A stretch of DNA of 64,000 nucleotides from positions 62,001 to 126,000 of the forward strand of contig NZ_CABPRU010000004.1 of NCBI RefSeq assembly GCF_902459705.1, given 5' to 3'. Numbering within the stretch: position 1 is the stretch's first letter; each line of letters opens with the position of its first letter. Below the pieces are notes generated by a model that ran no database searches, was not told where the DNA came from, and saw only the letters and a program-made list of their open reading frames with translations. A program made the position numbers and the translations under genes. Of this stretch, positions 18,430-27,595 are shown in pieces. The stretch comes from Pandoraea terrigena (lineage in GTDB: Bacteria > Pseudomonadota > Gammaproteobacteria > Burkholderiales > Burkholderiaceae).

Positions 18430-18797
18430 GCGATTGAACTCGCGTCCTTGGTAAAACGGTTGAGTGAGCGGGTTGGCCTGCGTCGGGCCAATCCGTGACG
18501 TGGCGGCATTGTAGCAATGCGCGACGCGCGGCGACACTTTTTCCCCAATCGACAGGTCAGCGGCGCCACGCCAATACCGGCCACATTGCAGCGCCACTGC
18601 GCCAATCCACGCCCAATGCGGGGGAGACAAAACGAAAAAGGCCGTCCGCCTTGCCATAGCGACTGCTACAGCAAGGCGGACGGCCCGGCGCGACGGATCC
18701 GGCGTTCCAGCGCCTTACGCACCCACCCCGTCTGCCGCGCGCCGCCGGTGCGACGCCCGCTACCGACCGGACGTACGCATCTTACGGCTAATCGTAC
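18430..18797 (-). other. ilvC-psd intergenic region
   Basis: It contains the ilvC terminator (18633-18684) and, from 18430 to 18632, the presumed promoter region of psd-pssA. No clear -35/-10 pair could be read there. No gene is seen. Confidence 0.6.
18633..18684 (-). terminator. Terminator of the ilvBNC operon
   Basis: A perfect 14-bp stem, GCCGTCCGCCTTGC (18641-18654) with 18671-18684 and a 16-base loop, followed on the minus strand by TTTTTCGTTTT. It separates ilvC from psd. Confidence 0.9.
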
Positions 18798-19841
<1,044 letters not shown>

Positions 19842-19892
19842 TTACTCAAATCAGAATGGATCGAAATCCGCTTACCGCGTTGCCGTTATCGA

Positions 19893-20384
19893 TCAGACCT
19901 TCAGGATGCGCTCACCGCGTCCGATGCCCGAGCCACCGGTACGAACCGTCTCGAGTATCGCCGTGCGATCGAGCCCATCGATGAACGCGTCGAGTTTCGA
20001 CGAATTCCCCGTGAGTTCGATCGTATAGGTCTTTTCAGTAACGTCAATGATGCGGCCGCGGAAAATATCCGACATCCGCTTCATCTCTTCTCGCTCCTTG
20101 CCCACTGCGCGCACCTTGATGAGCATCAGCTCACGTTCGATATGCGCCCCTTCGGTCAGATCGACCACCTTCACCACCTCGATGAGTCGGTTCAGGTGCT
20201 TGGTGATCTGCTCGATGATGTCGTCGGAGCCCGTCGTGACCACCGTCATGCGCGAGAGCGACCGATCTTCGGTCGGCGCGACGGTGAGGGTCTCGATATT
20301 GTAGCCACGTGCCGAAAACAAGCCCACCACGCGCGACAGCGCGCCCGGCTCGTTCTCGAGCAAAACAGAAATAATGTGCCTCAT
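19893..20384 (-). CDS. ilvN: Acetolactate synthase small (regulatory) subunit
   Basis: A 163-residue regulatory partner of acetolactate synthase. The N-terminal ACT domain (about 1-76, beginning RHIISVLLENEPGALSRVVGLFSARGYNIE) binds valine in this family, and the C-terminal domain (about 85-158) completes the subunit. It lies 84 bp downstream of the large subunit gene. It is also called ilvH in related genomes. Confidence 0.97.
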   Translation of the reverse strand: MRHIISVLLENEPGALSRVVGLFSARGYNIETLTVAPTEDRSLSRMTVVTTGSDDIIEQITKHLNRLIEVVKVVDLTEGAHIERELMLIKVRAVGKEREEMKRMSDIFRGRIIDVTEKTYTIELTGNSSKLDAFIDGLDRTAILETVRTGGSGIGRGERILKV

Positions 20385-20468
20385 GGTGTATCCCGGATTG
20401 TCCTAGTGTGGGGACGCCGCGCCCGCGCGCCAGCCTGACCGGCGGCGACGCTTGGCGCGCGCCTCGGC

Positions 20469-22238
20469 TTACAGATCTTCCGAACCGAGCAGCATCTCGC
20501 TGATGCCCTTGCCCGCCTGGACCATCGGCCAGACGTTTTCGGTGGGATCCGTTTGGAAATCCATGAATACCGTACGATCCTTCAGGCGCAACGCCTCGCG
20601 CAGTGCCGGCTCGACGTCCGACGACTTCTCGATGCGCATACCCACATGACCGTACGCCTCGGCGAGCTTCACGAAGTCTGGCAGCGCATCCATGTACGAA
20701 CTGGAGTAACGCTTGCTGTATTCGATCTGCTGCCACTGGCGAACCATGCCCAGGTAGCGATTGTTGAGCGACAGGATCTTGATCGGCGTGCGGTATTGCA
20801 GGCAAGTCGAGAGTTCCTGGATGCACATCTGGATCGAGCCTTCGCCGGTGATACAGCCGACTTCGGCATCCGGATGCGCCATCTTCACGCCCATCGCCGC
20901 CGGCAGGCCGAAGCCCATCGTGCCCAGGCCGCCCGAGTTGATCCAGCGGCGCGGCTTGTTGAAGCGATAGTATTGCGCCGCCCACATCTGGTGCTGACCG
21001 ACGTCCGAGCACACGAAGGCTTCGCCATCGGTGAGCTTCCAATACGTCTCGACCACATGTTGCGGCTTGATGACCTCGCTCTGGCGATCGAACGCGAGGC
21101 AATCGCGCGAGCGCCATGCCTCGATCTGCTTCCACCAGTCGGCCAGCGCCTCGGTGTCCGGGCCGTGCTCGGCCGTCTGCAGATTCTCGATCATCTCGCG
21201 CAGCACTTCCTTCACGTCGCCGACGATCGGGATATCGACCTTGACACGCTTGGAAATCGACGACGGGTCGATATCGACGTGAATGATCTTGCGCGCACGC
21301 TCGGCAAAGTGTTCCGGATTACCGATCACACGGTCGTCGAAGCGGGCACCGATGGCGATGAGCACGTCGCAGTGCTGCATGGCCATGTTGGCTTCGTAGG
21401 TCCCGTGCATGCCCAGCATGCCGAGGAACTTCGGATCGCTCGCACGATACCCGCCCAGGCCCATGAGTGTGTTGGTTACCGGATAGCCGAGCAGGTCGCA
21501 GAACTGGTTCAGTTCCTTCGACGCATCGGCCAGGATAATGCCGCCACCCGTGTAGATATAGGGGCGCTTGGCCGAGAGCAGCAGGCTCATCGCCTTGCGG
21601 ATCTGACCCGAGTGGCCCTTCGTGACCGGGCTGTACGAGCGCAGCGACACCGACTTCGGATACTCGAAACGGCAGCGCGTCTTGGACACGTCCTTCGGAA
21701 TATCGACCAGCACCGGACCCGGACGGCCCGTCTTGGCAATATAGAAGGCTTTCTTGATCGTCGCGGCGAGATCGCGCACATCCTTCACGAGGAAGTTGTG
21801 CTTGACGCACGGACGGGTAATACCGACCGTGTCGCACTCCTGGAAGGCGTCCTGGCCGATGGCGGCCGTGGGCACCTGCCCGGTGATGATGACGAGCGGG
21901 ATCGAATCCATGTACGCCGTGGCGATCCCGGTGACCGCATTGGTCACGCCGGGGCCGGACGTCACGAGGCACACACCGACCTTGTCGGTGGAACGCGAAT
22001 AAGCGTCGGCCGCATGCACGGCTGCCTGCTCATGGCGCACCAGGATGTGCTGGATCTTGTCCTGCTTGTAGAGTTCGTCGTAGATGTAGAGAACCGAACC
22101 GCCGGGATAACCCCACAGATGTTCGACCCCTTCTTCCTGAAGCGAGCGCACGAGGATCTCGGCGCCAATCATGTCTTCGGAAGTATTTTGGTGGCGTGCA
22201 GCTTCCGCCTCGGAGAATTCCGCGCTTGGCATGTTCAT
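20469..22238 (-). CDS. ilvB: Acetolactate synthase large (catalytic) subunit
   Basis: A 589-residue thiamine diphosphate enzyme that makes acetolactate and acetohydroxybutyrate, the first shared step of branched-chain amino acid synthesis. The N-terminal domain carries the catalytic Glu in the VRHEQAAVHAADAYSR helix, followed by a central FAD-binding domain. The C-terminal ThDP motif runs from GEGSIQMCIQEL to ILSLNNRYLGMVRQWQ. The chosen start MNMPSAEFSEAEA follows AAAGG; an upstream in-frame Met extends into the leader and is not used. First gene of the operon. Confidence 0.98.
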   Translation of the reverse strand: MNMPSAEFSEAEAARHQNTSEDMIGAEILVRSLQEEGVEHLWGYPGGSVLYIYDELYKQDKIQHILVRHEQAAVHAADAYSRSTDKVGVCLVTSGPGVTNAVTGIATAYMDSIPLVIITGQVPTAAIGQDAFQECDTVGITRPCVKHNFLVKDVRDLAATIKKAFYIAKTGRPGPVLVDIPKDVSKTRCRFEYPKSVSLRSYSPVTKGHSGQIRKAMSLLLSAKRPYIYTGGGIILADASKELNQFCDLLGYPVTNTLMGLGGYRASDPKFLGMLGMHGTYEANMAMQHCDVLIAIGARFDDRVIGNPEHFAERARKIIHVDIDPSSISKRVKVDIPIVGDVKEVLREMIENLQTAEHGPDTEALADWWKQIEAWRSRDCLAFDRQSEVIKPQHVVETYWKLTDGEAFVCSDVGQHQMWAAQYYRFNKPRRWINSGGLGTMGFGLPAAMGVKMAHPDAEVGCITGEGSIQMCIQELSTCLQYRTPIKILSLNNRYLGMVRQWQQIEYSKRYSSSYMDALPDFVKLAEAYGHVGMRIEKSSDVEPALREALRLKDRTVFMDFQTDPTENVWPMVQAGKGISEMLLGSEDL

Positions 22239-22687
22239 CGTCGACCTTTCAAAGTTTCGGCAAAAATTTTGATTGGGTGCTCTCCCCGCGAACTTGTGGC
22301 TCGGGCTCAAGCTGCGCGTCTGAATCATGGACACACCGGATAGGCGTGCCGATATTGAGACAATCACAGATATTGCGAACTGGCAACATTACCGGTTTGC
22401 AGCAAAATGGTCAAGCAGGTTTATGCATTTGCAGCATGACTGCGAAGTCGGCCTCGCGGAATCCCCACGCCACGCCCCGCACCGCCCCAACCCGGTGCAC
22501 AATCTTCACACGACAGGAAGTCGGCAAACCGGGCACCGTGGCAAACCCACACCCAACGGAAGCAAAAGCCGTTACAGCAAAGCGCGTTTTTGGTAGCATC
22601 CGCACCGGCCGCGTAATCTTTACGTCGCCGTTACGCTTACATGGCATTTCACAGGCGCAGTGCGCAACGCTGCGTGCACCCTACCGG
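22239..22687. other. Divergent control region between ilvB and the sigma factor gene
   Basis: It carries the ilvB promoter and a 140-base ilvB leader with no terminator-like structure or run of branched-chain codons. On the plus side, TTACAG (22572-22577) and TAGCAT (22594-22599) at 16 bp spacing are a weak candidate promoter for the sigma factor gene. No gene is seen. Confidence 0.55.
22386..22414 (-). promoter_or_regulatory. Sigma-70 promoter of ilvB
   Basis: On the minus strand TTGACC (22409-22414) and TAATGT (22386-22391) are spaced by 17 bp. The spacer contains TGCTGCAAA, repeated 32 bp upstream at 22428-22436. Confidence 0.7.
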
Positions 22688-23260
22688 ATGGCATCTGACA
22701 AGGAACTGGCGGATTTTCTCGCGGGCATCGAACGGCGCGCCTTCAAGCAAGCCGTCTATGCCGTGCGCGACGACGAGGCCGCCCTCGATATCGTTCAGGA
22801 TGCGATGATCCGCCTGGCCGAGAAATACGGCGACAAGCCGCCGGCCGACCTGCCGCTGCTGTTCACGCGCATCCTCCAGAACGTCATTCACGACTATTTC
22901 CGTCGGCAGAAGGTGCGCAACACCTGGGTGACGCTATTCTCGAATCTCGCCGGCCCCGGCGACGACGACCGCGACGACTTCGACCCGTTGGAAACCTTAT
23001 TGGCCGAGGACGGGTCTGTGCAAACCGAGAGCAGCGAAGAGGCCGTTTCGCGTGCCGAAATCCTCGCGCTCATCGACGCGGAAATACAGAAACTGCCGAC
23101 ACGTCAACGAGAAGCCTTCCTCATGCGTTACTGGGAAGACATGGACGTTGCCGAGACGGCCGCCACGATGGGGTGCTCGGAGGGCAGCGTCAAGACGCAC
23201 TGCTCGCGCGCCACGCACGCGTTGGCGCAGGCGTTGAAGGCAAAAGGGATCAGGTTATGA
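22688..23260 (+). CDS. RNA polymerase sigma factor, ECF-like
   Basis: A 190-residue sigma-70 family factor of alternative (ECF) size. Region 2 covers about residues 15-80 (YAVRDDEAALDIVQDAMIRLAEKYG and LLFTRILQNVIHDYFRRQ). A variable acidic linker follows (about 90-120), then region 4 (about 128-180, IQKLPTRQREAFLMRYWEDMDVAETAATMGCSEGSVKTHCSRA). The ATG follows no strong ribosome site, and an earlier non-ATG start cannot be excluded. It overlaps the next gene by four bases, the usual arrangement for a sigma factor and its membrane anti-sigma factor. Confidence 0.9.
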   Translation: MASDKELADFLAGIERRAFKQAVYAVRDDEAALDIVQDAMIRLAEKYGDKPPADLPLLFTRILQNVIHDYFRRQKVRNTWVTLFSNLAGPGDDDRDDFDPLETLLAEDGSVQTESSEEAVSRAEILALIDAEIQKLPTRQREAFLMRYWEDMDVAETAATMGCSEGSVKTHCSRATHALAQALKAKGIRL

Positions 23261-23685
23261 GTCACGATCTGGAAACGAGGGAACTCCGCTTCGCACATCG
23301 CGTGCGGCGCGCGCTGGACGAAGCGTCCGACGCGCCGTCGCCGAATATCGCGGCCCGGCTGGCCGCCGCTCGCCAAGAGGCGCTCGCGCGCAAAAAGCCC
23401 GAACCGGTGGCCGTCGTGCAACCGGCGCTGGTGCTCGCCGGTGTCGGCACCCTGCCATCGTCGGAAGCCAGCGGCCCGCGCCGCACGCTCGACAAGCTGC
23501 GCCGTCTTGGACTGCTTTGGCCACTCGCCGCACTGGTGATCGGCCTGACGGGCCTCGCGTACTGGGAACATCAGCAACACATTCAGGATCTCGCGGATAT
23601 CGATGCCGCGGTATTGAGCGACGAACTCCCGTTGTCAGCGTACGCCGATCACGGTTTCAACGCCTATGTGAAGCGTGCCCAGTAG
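23257..23685 (+). CDS. DUF3619-like one-pass membrane protein, candidate anti-sigma factor
   Basis: A 142-residue protein whose start overlaps the sigma factor stop (ATGA). It has a soluble, charged N-terminal part (about 1-88), one membrane helix (about 89-106, LLWPLAALVIGLTGLAYW) and a short C-terminal tail of about 35 residues. I recognise it as the DUF3619 type often found behind this sigma factor in Burkholderiales. The topology and translational coupling are those of an anti-sigma factor, but the zinc-binding or RseA-like signatures are absent, so that role is inference. Confidence 0.85.
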   Translation: MSHDLETRELRFAHRVRRALDEASDAPSPNIAARLAAARQEALARKKPEPVAVVQPALVLAGVGTLPSSEASGPRRTLDKLRRLGLLWPLAALVIGLTGLAYWEHQQHIQDLADIDAAVLSDELPLSAYADHGFNAYVKRAQ

Positions 23686-24541
23686 CCCTCCCTACCCAAG
23701 CCCCCCTGTGACGCGACGCAACGTACTTCTCCTGCTCGTCGTGCTGGTCGTGGCCGCGCTTGCCGGCACGGTCGCGCTGCGCCGCACGCACGCGCCGGCA
23801 CCGGTGTCTGACGTGCCACCGATCATCACCGGCGCGTCTGCACCCGGCGGCGCCAATCCGGCGAGTGCGCCGGTCGGCAGCCTGACGGCCAGCGGCGAGA
23901 GCGCAAGCGGCGCCCCGGTGGTGCCCAAGGCGTCGCCCGGCGGCTACTGGAGCAGGCTCACGGCCAGCCAGCAAGAGGCGCTCGCCCCGCTTGCCCAGGA
24001 CTGGAATCGCATGAACGAACGTCAGCGCGAAAAGTGGATCGAGATTGCCAAGCGTTTTCACACGCTGTCGCCGGAGAGCCGCAAGCGTCTGCATGACCGG
24101 ATGGCGGATTGGGTCCGCCTGACGCCCGAGCAACGCAAACTGGCGCGCGAAAGCTACCAGAATGCCAAGACCCTGCCGCCCGGGCGCAAGGCGCAGATGT
24201 GGCAGCAGTACCAGCAGCTCACCGAAGAACAGAAGAAGCGCCTTGCCGCCGATGACAGGAAGCAAGCGAGCCGGCCGAATGTGGTCAGCGCACCGCCGTC
24301 GGGCCGCCCGGGCGTGAAGAATCCGTATGCCGCGGTGCATCGCAAGGACGCTGGCACGTCGGGCAGGAATGGCGTGTTGCCGCCCGCTGTGGCATCCGGC
24401 GCGGCAGCCGCACCGACGGGGCAACCCATGGGGACCTCTGCCGCGCCGTCGGCGGCAGCGACACCCGCGAGCGCGGGCACGGCCAACAGCGACGAGAACG
24501 GCGACGCCGTCTTCAATTCCGAGATCTATCACCACAACTGA
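23675..24541 (+). CDS. DUF3106-like periplasmic protein with three LTxxQ motifs
   Basis: A 288-residue protein with an uncleaved or signal-type N-terminal helix (about 16-34, RNVLLLLVVLVVAALAGTVAL), then a Pro/Ala/Ser-rich linker. A helical, highly charged domain (about 95-190) follows, in which LTASQ, LTPEQ and LTEEQ repeat the LTxxQ motif known from the CpxP/Spy family. The tail is low complexity. It starts with GTG at 23675, inside the end of the preceding gene; GTG at 23708 is an alternative. Its position behind a sigma/anti-sigma-like pair suggests an envelope-stress sensor role, not shown by sequence alone. Confidence 0.8.
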   Translation: MPSSPPYPSPPVTRRNVLLLLVVLVVAALAGTVALRRTHAPAPVSDVPPIITGASAPGGANPASAPVGSLTASGESASGAPVVPKASPGGYWSRLTASQQEALAPLAQDWNRMNERQREKWIEIAKRFHTLSPESRKRLHDRMADWVRLTPEQRKLARESYQNAKTLPPGRKAQMWQQYQQLTEEQKKRLAADDRKQASRPNVVSAPPSGRPGVKNPYAAVHRKDAGTSGRNGVLPPAVASGAAAAPTGQPMGTSAAPSAAATPASAGTANSDENGDAVFNSEIYHHN

Positions 24542-24760
24542 TGCCTGGCGTTGGCTGACCCACAGGCCATCCTGGTACCGCAACGGCCGCCCTCGGACGG
24601 CCGTTTGCTTTTGCGCGTGCGGAACCGCCCCGCAGGCCGGCTGGCCCATCGGCGCATTCTTGCGCATAATGAGCGGCACACGACTCGACGTGCCCCGCCG
24701 CAAACGCCCAGTGCCGGCACGGCGCCAGGCAACCGACAAAAGATCCCAAACCGCGCCGCG

Positions 24761-25351
24761 ATGACCGACTCCGCCACCCAGCCCGCCACGCCGCCTCACT
24801 CCCCCAACGCCGCCCGTTCGCCTGACACACCGCCGCAGGGCGTGCCGGTGCCCGCCGCCGACGCGGCGAGCTACGCGGTACCGACGCTGCGCCGTCGCCT
24901 GCTCTCGATGGTCTACGAATCGCTGCTGCTCTTCGGCGTATTGTTCCTTGCCGGCTACCTTTTCAGCGCCCTCACCCAGCAGCGCAGCGGTTTGATGCAC
25001 CGGCACGCGATGCAGACCTGGCTGTTTCTCGTGCTTGGCGCGTACTTCGTCTGGTTCTGGACCCACGGCGGCCAGACACTGGCAATGAAAACCTGGAAGA
25101 TTCGCCTGGTCGACGTACATGGCCAACCGGTGCGCACCGCCCGCGCCGTGGCGCGCTATGCCCTGGCATGGTTGTGGGTGCTGCCGGCCATGGCGCTTGA
25201 CTGGGGGCTTGGACTCACCGGTTGGGGCAGCGTTGCGCTGCTCACCGGCTGGGTCGTGCTGTGGGCGCTGGCCATGCGCGTCATGCCCGATCACCAGTTC
25301 ATTCACGACCGTCTCGCCGGCACGCGTCTCGTGAGCGTGCTGGGTAAATGA
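24761..25351 (+). CDS. RDD family membrane protein
   Basis: A 196-residue inner-membrane protein of the RDD family. After a Pro-rich N-terminal tail of about 35 residues come three to four membrane segments starting at about 45 (MVYESLLLFGVLFLAGYLF). The family landmarks are TLRRRLLSMVYE, GGQTLAMKTWKIRLV and the closing HQFIHDRLAGTRLV. RDD proteins have been linked to Na+/H+ transport in some bacteria, but no function is fixed. It overlaps the following lipase gene (ATGA). Confidence 0.85.
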   Translation: MTDSATQPATPPHSPNAARSPDTPPQGVPVPAADAASYAVPTLRRRLLSMVYESLLLFGVLFLAGYLFSALTQQRSGLMHRHAMQTWLFLVLGAYFVWFWTHGGQTLAMKTWKIRLVDVHGQPVRTARAVARYALAWLWVLPAMALDWGLGLTGWGSVALLTGWVVLWALAMRVMPDHQFIHDRLAGTRLVSVLGK

Positions 25352-26304
25352 CGACAGCGTCCCCCGCCGCCAGCCCTGCCCCGCGCGCCTCGCGCGCCCA
25401 TCTGGTCTACGGCGGCATCGAAATCGGGGTGTCGCTCATCGTCGCCATCGCCACGTGGGCCACCTGGCATCGTCCCCTGACAACCTTGCTTTGGACAGTG
25501 CTATGGTTGCCCGTCGTCCACGCCATCGGCCTTGCGGCGGGTTTCGTCATGGCTGCCCAGGGCGACCCGTCCCCCGAACGGCAGGCCTCCGCCGGCACCC
25601 ATGTGGCCGTGTGGGCGTACGAATGCGCGGCGTCGATTTTGCTGCTCGATCTCTGTCAACCGTGGTTCAGCGCCGCCCGGCTGCCGCCGCCGCGTGGCCC
25701 GGCGCGCCCCGTCGCGGTATTGCTGTTGCACGGTTACGGCTGCAATCGCGCGTTCTGGCTGCGTTTTTCGCACCATCTGGCCGAGGCGGGCTACACCTGT
25801 GACGCCGTCAACCTTGGCCCGATGTTCGGCAACATCGACGACTACGCCGCCACGATCGCCAACGCCACGCGCGTCCTCGCCGACCGCACACGTCTGCCCG
25901 TCGTCATCGTCGGCCACAGCATGGGCGGACTCGCGGCACGCGCCTGTCTGCGGCACGCGCCGACCTTGCCGGTCGCCCACACCATCACGCTCGGCTCGCC
26001 GCACTTCGGTACCCTGCATGCGCGCCATGGCATCGGCACCAACGCGCGCCAGATGAGCATTGGCAGCGCGTGGCTCGCCGCGCTCGCCAGCCATGAGACG
26101 CCGGCGCAACGCGCGCGCATCACGTCGATTTACACGTTTCACGACAACGTCGTCTATCCGGTACGCACTAGCGTGCTGCCCGGTGCCCACAACGTCGCAC
26201 TGGACCGGCTCGGACACGTGTCGCTGGGCACGCATCCACGCGCGCGCGCCCGTGTGCTCGAGACGCTCGAGCGCGTTGCCCAGGGATTGCGGCGCAGCAT
26301 CTGA
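25348..26304 (+). CDS. Alpha/beta hydrolase, membrane-anchored lipase or esterase
   Basis: A 318-residue protein with two to three N-terminal membrane segments (about 15-105) and a C-terminal alpha/beta hydrolase domain (from about 115). The oxyanion segment is AVLLLHGYGCNRAFW, the nucleophile elbow is VGHSMGGLAAR, and an acid and His follow at FHDNVVYP and LGHVSLG. It looks like a PGAP1-type or triacylglycerol lipase. It overlaps the RDD gene by four bases. The substrate is unknown. Confidence 0.85.
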   Translation: MTTASPAASPAPRASRAHLVYGGIEIGVSLIVAIATWATWHRPLTTLLWTVLWLPVVHAIGLAAGFVMAAQGDPSPERQASAGTHVAVWAYECAASILLLDLCQPWFSAARLPPPRGPARPVAVLLLHGYGCNRAFWLRFSHHLAEAGYTCDAVNLGPMFGNIDDYAATIANATRVLADRTRLPVVIVGHSMGGLAARACLRHAPTLPVAHTITLGSPHFGTLHARHGIGTNARQMSIGSAWLAALASHETPAQRARITSIYTFHDNVVYPVRTSVLPGAHNVALDRLGHVSLGTHPRARARVLETLERVAQGLRRSI

Positions 26305-26383
26305 TTCGGGCACTCGCTGTCGCCCCGGATCGGACTGTCGCATCGCCGCGACGCCCGAAGACACTTTCGCGACATGACCGTGA

Positions 26384-26401
26384 CTGTCATCGTCGCTTCA
26401 C
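26384..26401 (+). promoter_or_regulatory. Candidate Pho box
   Basis: CTGTCAT-CGTC-GCTTCAC: two 7-base half sites spaced by four bases. The first is a perfect match to the PhoB consensus CTGTCAT; the second matches four of seven, conserving TCAC as in the E. coli phoA box. It lies about 50 bases upstream of the start of the metallophosphoesterase gene. Confidence 0.5.
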
Positions 26402-26449
26402 GAAATCGTGGCGCAATGCACGCATGTTCAACGCGACGTGCGAGCCGGT

Positions 26450-27397
26450 ATGACGACGACCCCCACCCTTGAGTTGCCGATCCCAACGTCTTCGGCTCGC
26501 GCCGGTCACTTCGCAGACACCCCGCCGGGACGCCCCACGGCCCCGCCCGCCAGCCCTCCCGCCACCATCGAACCGCCGCCGGATACCCCCGACCCGCTCG
26601 ACCCGCCACCGCCCGACGGCATCACCCGCTACCGCACGATCTGGCTCTCGGACATCCACCTCGGCACGCAAGGCTGCCAGGCGGACTACCTGCTCGACTT
26701 CCTGCGTCATCACGAGTCGGATTACCTCTATCTGGTCGGCGACATCATCGACGGCTGGCATCTGCGCCGCGGGTGGCACTGGCCGCAGGCGCACAACGAT
26801 GTCGTGCAGAAGATGCTGCGCCGCGCGCGCAAGGGCACGCAGGTGATCTACGTTCCCGGCAATCACGACGAAGCGGCGCGGCAGTTCTGCGGGCTGGCGT
26901 TCGGTGACATTGCGGTGCGCGACGAGGCGTTTCACACCACGCTGTCCGGCAAGCGCCTGTGGGTCACCCATGGCGATCTGTTCGACGGTGTGATCCAGCA
27001 CGCCAAGTGGCTCGCCTATCTGGGCGACTCGCTCTACACGCTCACGCTGCTGCTCAATCGCTGGTTCAATCGTGTGCGCACACGCTTCGGCTTCCCGTAC
27101 TGGTCGCTGTCGCAGTATCTGAAACACCAGGTGAAAAACGCCGTGAACTTCATTTCAGCCTTCGAACAGGTGATGGCCGACGAAGCACGCCGTCGTGGCT
27201 GCGACGGCGTAGTGTGCGGACACATCCACAAGCCCGAGATTCGTGAGATCGATGGCTTGCTCTACTGCAACGACGGCGATTGGGTGGAGAGCCTCTCGGC
27301 GCTCGTCGAGACCGCCGAAGGCGAGCTTCGCATCATCCACTGGACAAAAAAGCGCAACGTGCGCGCCAACGCGAAAGCCTCGACCGTCAGCGCTTGA
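26450..27397 (+). CDS. LpxH/PlcP-like metallophosphoesterase
   Basis: A 315-residue calcineurin-type phosphoesterase. The dinuclear metal site is complete: SDIHLG (67-72), GDIIDGW (97-103), GNHD (137-140), THGD and GHIHKPE. The family is usually annotated UDP-2,3-diacylglucosamine diphosphatase (LpxH), but it also contains PlcP, a phospholipase C used under phosphate starvation in marine and soil bacteria. A diacylglycerol glycosyltransferase-like gene and diacylglycerol kinase follow, as does a Pho box upstream, so the PlcP role is favoured here by context. The first 60 residues are Pro/Thr-rich and probably disordered; the start is uncertain. Confidence 0.85.
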   Translation: MTTTPTLELPIPTSSARAGHFADTPPGRPTAPPASPPATIEPPPDTPDPLDPPPPDGITRYRTIWLSDIHLGTQGCQADYLLDFLRHHESDYLYLVGDIIDGWHLRRGWHWPQAHNDVVQKMLRRARKGTQVIYVPGNHDEAARQFCGLAFGDIAVRDEAFHTTLSGKRLWVTHGDLFDGVIQHAKWLAYLGDSLYTLTLLLNRWFNRVRTRFGFPYWSLSQYLKHQVKNAVNFISAFEQVMADEARRRGCDGVVCGHIHKPEIREIDGLLYCNDGDWVESLSALVETAEGELRIIHWTKKRNVRANAKASTVSA

Positions 27398-27595
27398 GCC
27401 CGTGCGGTGATCCCTGGCCGGCCTCGCGCCGCCGGGATCACCGCCAGGACCACCGCGATTCACGAGAGATTCCGGCCCGAGACGCCGACCGGCTCACCCC
27501 GTGCACGCACGGCATCGTATCGCCGTACGTACGCCCCCTCACGCGCGAGTTCGCGCGTGTCACCGATACGCGCCATGTGCGCGAAGGAGCGCCCG

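Noticed and set aside
20553-22343. 596-codon plus-strand frame opposite ilvB
   Set aside because: Antisense shadow; the ilvB reading is unambiguous.
26450-27397. Straight assignment of the phosphoesterase as LpxH
   Set aside because: Motifs fit the wider family, but the lipid A genes are absent here and the context fits PlcP better; left unnamed.
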